NCBI RefSeq assembly: GCF_900105805.1
Contig: NZ_LT629788.1
Coordinates: 1,240,001 to 1,304,000, forward strand
Direction of reading: 5' to 3'
DNA from: Pseudomonas moraviensis
GTDB taxonomy: Bacteria > Pseudomonadota > Gammaproteobacteria > Pseudomonadales > Pseudomonadaceae
Length of the DNA stretch: 64,000 bases
This document shows positions 43,593 through 52,623 of the stretch, piece by piece (position 1 is the first letter of the stretch; each line of letters opens with the position of its first letter). The notes under the pieces are model-generated. The model made no database searches. It was not told the DNA's origin and worked only from the letters and a program-made list of their open reading frames with translations. A program made the translations under genes and the position numbers.

Positions 43593-44185
43593 AAAATGTC
43601 CCACAGTTCGCGGATGTCCCGGCCGGCAATGCGGATCATCATCAGGCTCAGCACCGCCAGGGCGAACAGGCCGATCCCGGGCAGCACATCGAGCAGACCG
43701 GCGAGTTTGAACACTGCGACCATCGCCCCCAGCAGACACACCTCAAGCATGCTCCACGGGCGCAGGGTTTCCAGCCAGCGCATGCACAGATTGAACCCCG
43801 GTGCCCGACGCAGGCCGAGGGCAAAACCCAGCACCCAGACCAGCAGCACCAGCTGAAAGGCCGGGGCGATGATGATCGCAATCGCCGCGACCATGGCGAT
43901 AAACGTGATCGGTCCCTGGCTCAGCGCCAGCACCGAATCCCACAGCGTCGCGCTGTTTTTCATGCCTTTGAGGCTGATGCTCATCACCGGATAGAAATTG
44001 GCAAACAGCCACAGCATCGCCGCCGTGAACGTCAGCGCCAGACGCTGCTCGATCGTCAGGCCGTTGAAGCGCTGCAGCACGCCACCGCAGCGCACGCACA
44101 GGGTTTTCTGGTGCTTGGCGAGCACGACTTTTTCGTACACGCAATCACAGTGCTCGCAGATGATCAGGTGTTCGGTGTTGACCAT
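43589..44185 (-). CDS. pqiA: Paraquat-inducible protein A domain protein (first of a pair)
   Basis: A 198-aa half-PqiA: zinc ribbon CEHCDCVYEKVVLAKHQKTL then C-x-x-C, followed by four helices (ALTFTAAMLWLFANFYPVMS; ITFIAMVAAIAIIIAPAFQL). E. coli PqiA has two such units in one chain; here they are two overlapping genes (ATGA). The start is the ATG at 44185; a TTG two codons earlier is possible. Confidence 0.85.
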   Translation of the reverse strand: MVNTEHLIICEHCDCVYEKVVLAKHQKTLCVRCGGVLQRFNGLTIEQRLALTFTAAMLWLFANFYPVMSISLKGMKNSATLWDSVLALSQGPITFIAMVAAIAIIIAPAFQLVLLVWVLGFALGLRRAPGFNLCMRWLETLRPWSMLEVCLLGAMVAVFKLAGLLDVLPGIGLFALAVLSLMMIRIAGRDIRELWDIL

Positions 44186-44367
44186 GGACAACGCTCAAGG
44201 AAGGCCGCGACGGCAGGGCAGACCTGTTCACTATAGAAGGCCGGGGCCGATGGGCAACCTTGATCCTGAGATGTTTGGGTTTTGCTTTTTTGATGTTATA
44301 AGGTAACGAGAATTTGCGGGCGGCGGTGTGGCCGTCCGGTGTTATCCCTCTCGATTGCGAAAGATCC

Positions 44368-45537
44368 ATGACCCCTGTGCTTCCCCGTTCTGCCCCATTG
44401 ACGACTGGCCGGCTGCTCTCCATTGATGCGCTCAGAGGCCTGGTGATCCTGTTCATGCTGCTCGATCACGTGCGCGAAACCTTCCTGCTGCACCGCCAGG
44501 TCTCCGATCCGATGGACGTCGCCAGCACCGAGCCGGCGCTGTTTTTCAGCCGCACGCTGGCGCATTTGTGTGCGCCGGTGTTTGTCTTGCTGACCGGACT
44601 GTCGGCCTGGCTGTACGGTGAAAAATACGCCGGCAAAGCCGATGTCAGCGCGTTTCTGTTCAAGCGCGGATTATTTCTGGTGGTGCTGGAATTCACTCTC
44701 GTCAACTTCGCCTGGACGTTCCAGTTACCGCCCAGCGTGATCTACCTGCAAGTGATTTGGGCGATCGGCCTGAGCATGATCGCGCTGGCGCTGCTGGTCT
44801 GGTTGCCGCGCGCGGTGTTGCTGACGCTGAGCCTGGCGATCATCGCCGGACACAACTTGCTTGATACGCTGCACTTCCCGGTGGAGTCGGCGCTGCATGT
44901 GCCTTGGGCGATTCTGCATGATCGAGGCTGGATCGAGATCAGCGACACCCTGCGCTTGCGTACCTCGTACCCGCTGCTGCCGTGGATCGGTGTGATCGGC
45001 TTGGGGTACGCGCTGGGCCCGTGGTTTGCCCGAAGTATGGATGCGGCGGTGCGTCAGCGTCGTTTGCTGCTTGCCGGAGTCGGTGGGTTGCTGGGGTTTG
45101 CGGCACTGCGCTTGATCAACGGCTACGGCGAGAAACCGTGGGCGGTCAGCGATTCGCTGGTGCAGACGCTGATGAGCTTTTTCAACATCACCAAGTACCC
45201 GCCGTCACTGCTGTTCATCGCATTGACCGTTAGCTCCGGCCTGTTGCTGCTGCTCGCCTTCGAGCGCGTGCAGAGTCGCCGCTGGATTGGCTGGCTGACC
45301 GTATTCGGCTCGGCGCCGATGTTTTTCTATCTGCTGCATCTGTACGTGTTGAAAGTGTTGTACCTGATTGGCGTGGCGCTGTTCGGCCTGAATCAGGGCA
45401 GCTATTTCGGCTTTTCGACGGTGGCGGCTGTGTGGCTGGCAGCGGTGGTCCTTGCCGTGGTGTTGTACCCGGCAGTGCGCTGGTTTTCGCAACTGAAAGC
45501 GCGGCGCCGGGACATCAGCTGGTTGAAATATCTGTAA
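44368..45537 (+). CDS. DUF1624 / heparan-glucosaminide acetyltransferase-like membrane protein
   Basis: A 389-aa polytopic protein with about ten helices. The first segment RLLSIDALRGLVILFMLLDH with following VRETF is the DUF1624/HGSNAT catalytic-domain signature, sharing the conserved DxxRG and helix-1 histidine of membrane acyltransferases. The middle has YPLLPWIGVIGLGYALGPWF, and the end SAPMFFYLLHLYVLK. It may transfer acyl groups across the membrane; the acceptor is unknown. Confidence 0.82.
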   Translation: MTPVLPRSAPLTTGRLLSIDALRGLVILFMLLDHVRETFLLHRQVSDPMDVASTEPALFFSRTLAHLCAPVFVLLTGLSAWLYGEKYAGKADVSAFLFKRGLFLVVLEFTLVNFAWTFQLPPSVIYLQVIWAIGLSMIALALLVWLPRAVLLTLSLAIIAGHNLLDTLHFPVESALHVPWAILHDRGWIEISDTLRLRTSYPLLPWIGVIGLGYALGPWFARSMDAAVRQRRLLLAGVGGLLGFAALRLINGYGEKPWAVSDSLVQTLMSFFNITKYPPSLLFIALTVSSGLLLLLAFERVQSRRWIGWLTVFGSAPMFFYLLHLYVLKVLYLIGVALFGLNQGSYFGFSTVAAVWLAAVVLAVVLYPAVRWFSQLKARRRDISWLKYL

Positions 45538-45549
45538 CTTGCGCGGACT

Positions 45550-46312
45550 TGTGGGAGCGAGCCTACTCGCGAAGAGGTGGTGTCAGTCAATACATTCGGT
45601 GACTGACAGAATGCTTTCGCGAGCAGGCTCGCTCCCACAATGGAAGGGTGTTGCGCCCCACATCACCTACACCGCCGTCCCCCTGTGGGAGTGAGCCTGC
45701 TCGCGAAGAGGGCGTGCCAGTCAATACTTTCTCGGCGACTGACAGAATGCTTTCGCGAGCAAGCTCGCTCGCACAATGGAAGGTGTTGCGCCCCGACTCA
45801 CCTGCGCCGCCGTGCCCCTGTGGGAGTGAGCCTGCTCGCGAAGAGGTGGTGTCAGTCAATACATTCGGTGACTGACAGAATGCTTTCGCGAGCAGGCTCG
45901 CTCGCACAATGGAAGGTGTTGCGCCCCGACTCACCTGCGCCGCCGTGCCCCTGTGGGAGCGAGCCTGCTCGCGAAGAGGTGGTGTCAGTCAATACATTCG
46001 GTGACTGACAGAATGCTTTCGCGAGCAGGCTCGCTCCCACAATGGAAGGGTGTTGCGCCCCACATTACATACGCCGCCGTGCCCCTGTGGGAGTGAGCTT
46101 GCTCGCGAAGAGGGTGTGCCAGTCAATACTTTCGGCGACTGACAGACTGCTTTCGCGAGCAGGCTCGCTCCCACAGTGGAAGGGTGTTGCGCCCCGACTC
46201 ACATACGCCGCCGTGCCCCTGTGGGAGTGAGCCTGCTCGCGAAGAGGGCGTGCCAGTCAATACTTTCGGCGACTGACAGAATGCTTTCGCGAGCAGGCTC
46301 GCTCCCACAATT
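45550..46312. repeat. Tandem array of six REPIN units, about 134 bp each
   Basis: Six units starting near 45550, 45684, 45819, 45952, 46086 and 46220 (spacing 133-135 bp). Each has a forward REP (TGTGGGAGYGAGCCTGCTCG), a loop with GTCAGTCAATAC and its near-inverse GACTGACAGAATGC, an inverted REP, and a spacer (GGAAGGTGTTGCGCCCC then a GCCGCCGTGCCCCTG end). Copies differ by a few bases. It fills the gap between two convergent genes. Confidence 0.93.
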
Positions 46313-46327
46313 GCTACCGTGATTGGC

Positions 46328-47719
46328 TTATTTGCGATCCAGCCACACGGTCTGCGCGTTGCAGAATTCCCGTACGCCAAAGTGCGAGAGCTCACGACCG
46401 AAGCCGCTCTTCTTCACGCCGCCGAAGGTCACGCGCGGGTCGCTGGCGGAGTAGCCGTTGATGAACACGCCGCCGGTTTCCAGTTCGCTGGTCAGTTGCT
46501 GGGCCAGCGCCACGTTGGCGGTGTAGATCGTCGCGGTCAGGCCAAAATCGCTGTCGTTGGCCAGAGCCACGGCGTGCGCGCAATCGCGGGCGGTGATGAT
46601 CGAGGCGACCGGGCCGAACAGTTCCTGTTTGAACGAAGTCATGCGGTCAGTGACATCGGCCAGAACCGTCGGCTCATAGTAGTTGCCGGCGCCTTCGGCC
46701 TTTCTGCCACCGAGCAACAGCGTCGCGCCTTCTTCAAGGGTGTCGCGCACTTGCTGATCGAGTTCGTCACGCAGATCGAAACGCGCCATCGGCCCGATGT
46801 AAGTGTCGGCGTTCAGCGGATCGCCCATTTTCAACTGGCGTGTAGCTTCAACGAACTTACGCGTGAATTCCTCGACCACTCCTTGTTCGATGATCAGGCG
46901 CTTGGCAGCCGCGCAGACCTGCCCGGAGTTCTGATAACGACCGACTACCGCCGCATGCACGGCTTCATCCAGATCGGCGTCATTAAGCACAATGAATGGA
47001 TCGGAACCGCCGAGCTCCAGCACGCACTTCTTCAACGCTGCACCGGCCTGAGCACCGATGGCCATGCCGGCGCGGACGCTGCCGGTCAGCGTCACGGCGG
47101 CGATGCGCGGATCGGCGATGGCGGTGGAAACGCCTTCCGGGGTGACGTTGAGCACTTCGAACACGCCGTCGGGGAAACCGGCGCGGACGAACGCATCGCG
47201 CAGCAGATAAGCGCTGCCCATCACGTTCGGCGCATGCTTGAGCACGTAGGTGTTGCCGGCAAGCAGCGTCGGCACCGCGCCGCGCAGCACCTGCCAGATC
47301 GGGAAGTTCCACGGCATCACCGCCAGAATGGGCCCCAGCGGGCGATACTCGATGCGCGCCTTGCCGCCTTCAACTTGTGTGGCCTCAGCATCGAGCATGG
47401 CCGGGCCGTGTTCGGCGTACCACTCGCAGAGCTTGGCGCATTTCTCGATTTCGCCACGGGCCTGAGTGATCGGCTTGCCCATTTCCTGGGTGATCATCGT
47501 CGCCATCGCTTCTGAGGTTTCACGCAGCGCGCCGGCCAGAGCGGTCAGCAGGCTTGAGCGATCCTGCAGCGGCTTGCGCTTCCACTTGCCGAAGCCGTAA
47601 GCGGCGCGGGTCAGTGCTGCATCGAGGGCAGCGGCGGATTCAAACGCGTAGTGACCGATCTGCTCGCCGGTGGCGGGGTTGATCGAGATGGCGTGGGTCT
47701 GGCTGGAAATCTGGCTCAT
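46328..47719 (-). CDS. NAD(P)-dependent succinate-semialdehyde dehydrogenase-like aldehyde dehydrogenase
   Basis: A 463-aa aldehyde dehydrogenase. Catalytic Glu lies in KKCVLELGGSDPFIVL and catalytic Cys in RYQNSGQVCAAAKRLI; cofactor-binding MPWNFPIWQVLRGAVP is upstream. The short length without extra N-terminal region and the GGSDPFIVL block fit the Sad/YneI type that oxidises succinate semialdehyde. The start at 47719 has AAGGAC 7 nt upstream. It is divergent from a LysR gene, its probable regulator. Confidence 0.88.
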   Translation of the reverse strand: MSQISSQTHAISINPATGEQIGHYAFESAAALDAALTRAAYGFGKWKRKPLQDRSSLLTALAGALRETSEAMATMITQEMGKPITQARGEIEKCAKLCEWYAEHGPAMLDAEATQVEGGKARIEYRPLGPILAVMPWNFPIWQVLRGAVPTLLAGNTYVLKHAPNVMGSAYLLRDAFVRAGFPDGVFEVLNVTPEGVSTAIADPRIAAVTLTGSVRAGMAIGAQAGAALKKCVLELGGSDPFIVLNDADLDEAVHAAVVGRYQNSGQVCAAAKRLIIEQGVVEEFTRKFVEATRQLKMGDPLNADTYIGPMARFDLRDELDQQVRDTLEEGATLLLGGRKAEGAGNYYEPTVLADVTDRMTSFKQELFGPVASIITARDCAHAVALANDSDFGLTATIYTANVALAQQLTSELETGGVFINGYSASDPRVTFGGVKKSGFGRELSHFGVREFCNAQTVWLDRK

Positions 47720-47816
47720 GGCGTTGTCCTTCATGTTCGTCGGATGGGCCAAGAGTAGGGTGGTGTTTGTTTTCTGGAAACTGAATAATAAAGATCGTTT
47801 CTTTCACGATTGGAGA

Positions 47817-48701
47817 ATGCCTGTGGATCTGGTGCAACTGGAAATCTTCAAGGCCGTGGCCGAGCACGGCAGCATCAGCGCCGCCGCCACGCAGATTCAT
47901 CGCGTGCCGTCGAACCTGACCACGCGGATCAAACAGCTGGAGCAGGATCTCGGCGTCGATCTGTTCATCCGCGAGAAAAGCCGTCTGCGCCTGTCACCGG
48001 CCGGGTGGAGTTTTCTCGAGTACACGCGGCGCATTCTCGATCTGGTGCAAGAAGCCCGGGCCACTGTAGCGGGCGAAGAACCCCAGGGCGCGTTCCCTTT
48101 GGGTTCGCTGGAAAGTACCGCGGCAGTGCGCATTCCGGAACTGCTGGCCGCGTACAACCAGCAGCATCCGAAGGTCGACCTCGACCTCTCGACCGGCCCA
48201 TCGGGGACGATGATCGACGGCGTGCTGTCCGGGCGTCTCGCCGCTGCATTTGTCGACGGCCCGGTACTGCATCCGGCCCTGGAAGGCGTGCCGGCGTTCG
48301 AGGAGGAAATGGTCATCATCGCGCCGCTCAACCATTCACCGGTCGAGCGTGCGGCGGACGTGAATGGCGAAAATATCTACGCTTTTCGTTCCAACTGTTC
48401 CTACCGTCACCATTTCGAAAAATGGTTCAGCACTGACGCCGCCGTGCCCGGCAAGATTTTCGAAATGGAGTCCTACCACGGCATGCTCGCCTGCGTCAGT
48501 GCCGGTGCTGGCCTGGCGCTGATGCCGCGCAAAATGCTGCAAAGCATGCCCGGCAGCGCGACGGTCAGCGTCTGGCCGCTGACGGCGGATTTCCGCTATC
48601 TGACTACCTGGCTGGTGTGGCGTCGGGGCACGGTGTCGCGCAGTCTGAGCATGTTCGTGCGGTTGCTTGAGGAGCGTGGCGTGGTGAGTGAACAGGGCTG
48701 A
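47817..48701 (+). CDS. LysR-family regulator beside the semialdehyde dehydrogenase
   Basis: A 294-aa regulator with HTH MPVDLVQLEIFKAVAEHGSI and VPSNLTTRIKQLEQDLG, then the effector domain starting GAFPLGSLESTAAVRIPELL. The HTH variant VPSNLTTRIK is shared with the GltR/PtxR-like LysR group. The ATG follows GGAG closely. It is divergent from the aldehyde dehydrogenase gene (97 bp between starts), which it likely controls. Confidence 0.88.
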   Translation: MPVDLVQLEIFKAVAEHGSISAAATQIHRVPSNLTTRIKQLEQDLGVDLFIREKSRLRLSPAGWSFLEYTRRILDLVQEARATVAGEEPQGAFPLGSLESTAAVRIPELLAAYNQQHPKVDLDLSTGPSGTMIDGVLSGRLAAAFVDGPVLHPALEGVPAFEEEMVIIAPLNHSPVERAADVNGENIYAFRSNCSYRHHFEKWFSTDAAVPGKIFEMESYHGMLACVSAGAGLALMPRKMLQSMPGSATVSVWPLTADFRYLTTWLVWRRGTVSRSLSMFVRLLEERGVVSEQG

Positions 48702-48713
48702 GCGCAGGCGTGG

Positions 48714-49337
48714 TTACGGCGTGCCGTTGCGCCCGTACAAACGATAACCGTCGTGCTGATTCAAGCGATCGTAGTAGGCGCGCACCGCAGCCAGGTCCCC
48801 GTGATCGAGCGGCGTTTCGAACCAGCGATTGACCGACAGCCCGATCGGGATATCCGCCAGGGAAAACTGCTCGCCACTGACGTAAGCACCGGTCTTGTGC
48901 AGTTGGCGATCGAGGATTTGCATGTTCCGCGTCCAGTCCCGGCAGCCAGCGGCCAGGGCGTCGCGGTCCTGATAATCCGTCGACTTGCGCACCAGCGCCA
49001 TCAGCGGGTACGACCATGAGCGATTCAGCTCCGAGGCCTGCCAGTCGATCCACTGATCGACCCGCGCCCGGGCGATCGGCTCGGCGGGATACAAATTCGC
49101 GCCGCCATAGCGCGTCGCCAGATACCGAATGATCGTGTTGGATTCCCACAGGGTGAAATCGCCGTCCTGAATCACCGGCACCATGGCGCAGGGGTTGAGC
49201 GCGAGAAACTCCGGAGTGTTCGGCGACTTGAAACCCGACCCCCAGTCTTCACGCTCGAACGGGATGTCCAGTTCGGCGCAGGTCCACAGGACTTTGCGCA
49301 CATTGATCGATGAGGCTTTGCCGAGAATTCGCAGCAT
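48714..49337 (-). CDS. Glutathione S-transferase family protein
   Basis: A 207-aa GST: MLRILGKASSINVRKVLWTC with the catalytic-position Ser (S-S-I-N), cis-Pro block NPCAMVPVIQDGDFTLWESN and the terminal helical domain with DWTRNMQILDRQL. The SSINVRKVLW start is like the theta/beta-like GSTs with YfcF/GstB similarity. The ligand is unknown. Convergent with the LysR gene at 47817. Confidence 0.88.
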   Translation of the reverse strand: MLRILGKASSINVRKVLWTCAELDIPFEREDWGSGFKSPNTPEFLALNPCAMVPVIQDGDFTLWESNTIIRYLATRYGGANLYPAEPIARARVDQWIDWQASELNRSWSYPLMALVRKSTDYQDRDALAAGCRDWTRNMQILDRQLHKTGAYVSGEQFSLADIPIGLSVNRWFETPLDHGDLAAVRAYYDRLNQHDGYRLYGRNGTP

Positions 49338-49453
49338 GGGATTTCCTTCTCCTGGTGTCGGACGCAGAAAAATACCATAGCGCAAAACACAGGGCCCGCA
49401 TTGCGCGGGCCTTGGTGGATAAGCATTTACCGGCCGCTTGTGCCCAGCGGAAA

Positions 49454-50272
49454 TCAGCGGTTGAGGAACGCCAGCAGATCCTCATTCAACGCCTGCGCAT
49501 GGGTCACGGCAAACCCGTGCGGCGCACCTGCGTAGACCTTCAACTCAGCGTCCTTGATTTGCGCGGCGGCCTGCTTGCCGGTGATTTCGAACGGCACGAT
49601 CTGGTCGCCATCGCCATGGATCACCAGAGTCGGCACGTCGATCTTGGCCATGTCCGGGCGGAAGTCGGTTTCCGAGAACGCGGTTACGCAGTCGACTGTG
49701 CCCTTGAGCGACGCCAGCAGCGCAATGTTCAGAGTTTGCGTGAGCACGCCGTCAGAGATTTTCTGGCCCTGATTGATGCCGTAAAACGGCGTGTTGAAGT
49801 CAGCGATGAACTGCGCGCGATCCTTCAGCAGGCCAGCCTTGATGCCGTCGAATACCGATTTGTCGACGCCATCGGCGAAGTCGGCTTTCTTGCCGAACAG
49901 CGGCGTGACCGCACCCAGCAATACCAGACCGGCAACGCGCTCGCTGCCATGCCGGGCGATGTAACGGCTGACGTCGCCGCCACCCATGGAAAAGCCGACC
50001 AGGGTCACGTCGCGCAGATCCAGATGGTTGATCAGGCCGGCGATGTCATCAGCGAAGGTGTCGTAGTCGTAGCCGGTCCACGGCTGATCCGAGCGACCGA
50101 AACCACGGCGGTCGAACGCGATAGTGCGGTAGCCGCGACTGCTCAGGTATTCCATCTGGTATTCCCACATGTCGGCATCCAGCGGCCAGCCGTGGCTGAA
50201 CAGCACGGGCTTGCCGCTGCCCCAGTCCTTGTAATAGATCTCGGTGCCGTCTTGGGTCTTGAAGGTGCTCAT
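49454..50272 (-). CDS. Arylesterase / perhydrolase, alpha/beta hydrolase (P. fluorescens esterase type)
   Basis: A 272-aa alpha/beta hydrolase that reads nearly like the well-studied P. fluorescens arylesterase (PFE), which also works as a perhydrolase/haloperoxidase. Visible marks: FSHGWPLDADMWEYQMEYLS (oxyanion Trp region), VTLVGFSMGGGDVSRYIAR (nucleophile Ser), VIHGDGDQIVPFE (Asp) and KVYAGAPHGFAVTHAQ (His). It is cytoplasmic, as no signal peptide is present. A single gene. Confidence 0.93.
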   Translation of the reverse strand: MSTFKTQDGTEIYYKDWGSGKPVLFSHGWPLDADMWEYQMEYLSSRGYRTIAFDRRGFGRSDQPWTGYDYDTFADDIAGLINHLDLRDVTLVGFSMGGGDVSRYIARHGSERVAGLVLLGAVTPLFGKKADFADGVDKSVFDGIKAGLLKDRAQFIADFNTPFYGINQGQKISDGVLTQTLNIALLASLKGTVDCVTAFSETDFRPDMAKIDVPTLVIHGDGDQIVPFEITGKQAAAQIKDAELKVYAGAPHGFAVTHAQALNEDLLAFLNR

Positions 50273-50495
50273 GCAAACTCCTTGTGATCGTGTGTGGCAA
50301 GAATAGATGCCGAATGGGCAACGGCCACTATCCGCGCAAAATCCGAAAGTCACTTGTACGCAGGTGCTGGTTTCACACGTTTGAAAACGCGACGAACCCC
50401 GATGAACGGTGCAAACATAAGTTTGATGTCAAAATGATGGTCATCTAATATCGTGCCACTATTTTGATGTCACTTTTTGTGTCGAGGGATCGAAG

Positions 50496-51071
50496 ATGTT
50501 TTCACCCGCCTTCACGGCGCGGTGGTGCTTGGCTTTGCTCTGCCTTTCTCCGCTTGAATCCGCTTGGGCTGCGCCCACCCCCGGCGAAACCGACCTGATC
50601 CGCGAACGTCAGAACCGTTTGCTCGAAGAGCAGCAACGGCGTCTCGAAGAACTCAAGGACCTGCCCGGCAAAGACGCCAGACCAGCGCAACCGACGACCC
50701 CCGCCGATAGTCGCTGTTTCACCATCAAGGACATTGAGCTCAAAGGCGCCGACAGCCTGTCCGAGCGCGAAAAGGCGCGTCTGCTCGAACCCTATATCGG
50801 CGAATGCCTCGGCGTGCCGCAGCTCAACGAGCTGCTTAAAGTCCTTTTCTTCAACGAACATACTATGCGTGATGGAAGTGTAGGTCGTTTTGATCCTGAT
50901 GCTGGCATCGCAGAAACCTGGTCGAGATTTCAAAGTGGTACTTTTAAGCAGGAAGATATCCAGCTGTTCAAGCATGAGTATTTCGAGTCCAGATTCGAGG
51001 GTATATTTAGACAGGATTATGGCGTTTCTCATGATAAAACACAGATACGTTATCCAAGCCCGCTAGATTGA
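50496..51071 (+). pseudogene. Chimera: TpsB N-terminus (POTRA) fused to a polymorphic-toxin tail
   Basis: The first about 115 residues are the start of a ShlB/FhaC-type two-partner secretion transporter: signal peptide MFSPAFTARWCLALLCLSPL, coiled linker ERQNRLLEEQQRRLEELKDL, then POTRA with RCFTIKDIELKGADSLSERE and CLGVPQLNELLKV. There (near 50843) the normal continuation, second POTRA and beta-barrel, is missing. Instead it runs in frame into FNEHTMRDGSVGRFDPDAGI and FKHEYFESRFEGIFRQDYGV, which looks like the end of a secreted toxin C-terminal domain. Base composition also drops at the join. So a deletion joined tpsB to a toxin tail; it cannot be a working transporter. A small immunity-type gene follows. 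Confidence 0.75.
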
Positions 51072-51080
51072 GAGGTGTAC

Positions 51081-51317
51081 GTGGCTATTTATATAGAGAT
51101 GGACAAGGTTATAGAGACTGAAGATTATGTTGAATATACGTTTGGTCGGGGCGGCGATGTAGGTCTGATACGGCTAGATAAAATAAAGGAAACTATAAGC
51201 GTCATAAAGGAGTGCCCGTTGGATGTAAGCGGAAAATGGTCGGAGAGAGCCGGTATGAAGCTCGCTCGGCTCTTTGTAAAAGGCGAGTTTCCCGAGAAAA
51301 CCCAGTGGGCTTCTTGA
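51081..51317 (+). CDS. Putative immunity protein for the upstream toxin tail
   Basis: A 78-aa acidic protein (VAIYIEMDKVIETEDYVEYT ...), low-GC, starting 10 nt after the chimeric gene. The GTG at 51081 has AGAGG 5 nt upstream; another GTG at 51075 is possible. Position directly after a toxin C-terminus and low GC fit an immunity gene of a contact-dependent inhibition module. No family recognised. Confidence 0.5.
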   Translation: MAIYIEMDKVIETEDYVEYTFGRGGDVGLIRLDKIKETISVIKECPLDVSGKWSERAGMKLARLFVKGEFPEKTQWAS

Positions 51318-51464
51318 GAGGGGATAGATAGGAGATGGGATAAATGTGGACAGACCCTGAGGGATGCTCACAAATCCACTCCAGGCTCTGCGCTTGATGA
51401 TGTACCTCATCACGCAGAGCTTTCGCCAGACTTTTCCGATTGGAGGCTAAACGATGAATCATGA
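51318..51464 (+). pseudogene. Possible orphan toxin C-terminal tail
   Basis: A reading frame without start codon that follows the immunity gene stop and ends 11 nt inside the next gene. It begins with a copy of the RAYT-linked repeat (51337-51356), then encodes AHKSTPGSALDDVPHHAELS and PDFSDWRLNDES. The overlap with the next start is the usual toxin/immunity junction. Too short to identify; a remnant of a second cdiA-CT module is the best reading. Confidence 0.35.
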
Positions 51465-51939
51465 GCAGCAGGATCTGATTATCGATTTGGTGTCAAAAAA
51501 AATTTCCAAGGAAAGATTGGTTGAGATATTTTTTGGGGGCGACATTCCTGATGGATATCTCCGTCGTGAGTTGGAAGTTGCGCTCGAAATCAAAGATTCT
51601 GATAATGTTGAATGCCTGCTGATATTCGGTTCTGTTTTTGGATTTGCACAGGATTGTGCCGATATTTTGTGCCGTCTGTTAATTCAGGATTGGCACACCA
51701 GTCATGAAAATATCGCCAGGGAATTGAAGGTGTTTAAATACCCTAGCGCGGTTGATTATTTATTTAAAGCAGCGCTAACTCACCATCAATACATTGCTTC
51801 CGATTACGCGCTTGGAGTTAAGTGCATTTACGCGCTATATGAAATAGGGGCGGATGATGCACGGGAAAAACTGCAGTTGTTGATGAAGGTCGACGTTCCT
51901 GAAATGTCAGAACTTGCAGTGCGATTGCTAATTCCATGA
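51454..51939 (+). CDS. Putative immunity protein, helical repeat type, 161 aa
   Basis: A low-GC gene encoding an all-helical acidic protein (MNHEQQDLIIDLVSKKISKE; YPSAVDYLFKAALTHHQYIA; YALYEIGADDAREKLQLLMK). The helix pairs resemble HEAT-like repeats used by several CDI immunity proteins. Its start overlaps the end of a toxin-tail frame. Immunity is inferred from context. Confidence 0.55.
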   Translation: MNHEQQDLIIDLVSKKISKERLVEIFFGGDIPDGYLRRELEVALEIKDSDNVECLLIFGSVFGFAQDCADILCRLLIQDWHTSHENIARELKVFKYPSAVDYLFKAALTHHQYIASDYALGVKCIYALYEIGADDAREKLQLLMKVDVPEMSELAVRLLIP

Positions 51940-51985
51940 AAAAGTAAGGTGTAGGTTACAAGTCACTAGTTGCTGCATTATAGGA

Positions 51986-52540
51986 TTATTCGATTGGGAT
52001 GAGCTCTTTGGCTTTTTCAATCTCGCCCTTTAGCAGCAACTCGTGAATGTCATGAGCAAGTGGAGTGACATCGCTTATGTTCTGGATCCATGTCGTTGAC
52101 ATAGAGCTCGACGGCTTTTGCGCTCAGGCCTATCTGAATGGCACGGCTTATCTGAGCTTTGAGATGTTCGTCTCGATCTGGGTCCCACTGAATTCGGACA
52201 GGTGTCTGCTTTTTAAGTTTTAGCCATTCTTCCTCACTCATGGAATCTTCCGTGCCCATTCAAACCCATCTCATGAAATATCGATGGCCAGAATTCGAGA
52301 CTGTCTTGTGTCCTTCAAGCCCCATCCCGACCGATGCATCATCCACAGGAAGGATGGCTTTATCCATGTCATCCGTTCCATTTTGAAAGGCGGGGAAACA
52401 AAGGTGCCGTGACTTAGCGCGGCATCGGCAATGACATCAGAATAAGCTTGGTAAACACGGATGGTGTTCGCATCGTATAAGCCGCGAATCTGGCGGATTG
52501 GTGTGGCATTTGAACTCGCTAGCTGATTCACCATTTTCAT
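51986..52540 (-). pseudogene. DUF4291 family protein, broken by a stop and frameshifts
   Basis: The 5' half (from 52540) reads MKMVNQLASSNATPIRQIRG, YDANTIRVYQAYSDVIADAA, MERMTWIKPSFLWMMHRSGW and RILAIDIS, then a TGA where the family has Arg, followed by DGFEWA in the same frame. After a small deletion the frame shifts to EEEWLKLKKQTPVRIQWDPD and RAIQIGLSAKAVELYVNDM, and shifts again to WIQNISDVTPLAHDIHELLL, ending IPIE at 51986. Together these blocks cover nearly a full DUF4291 protein (about 190 aa). At least one nonsense and two frame changes show it is dead. DUF4291 has no firm function. Confidence 0.85.
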
Positions 52541-52623
52541 ACCCTAAGCTTAATGACGCGTAAATGGTCGGCGTCCTGGCGTTTGGCTTTTGTTACTACA
52601 CATCCCTCGGAGGGCCTTCATAC

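Noticed and set aside
45550..46312. Possible CRISPR array
   Set aside because: The period (134 bp) is too long, the spacers are nearly identical to each other, and the repeats are REP hairpins. No cas genes are present.
45587..46395. Several open frames with MGASLLAKA or VGVSLLAK motifs
   Set aside because: They are translations of REP sequences, repeated with the array period, not genes.
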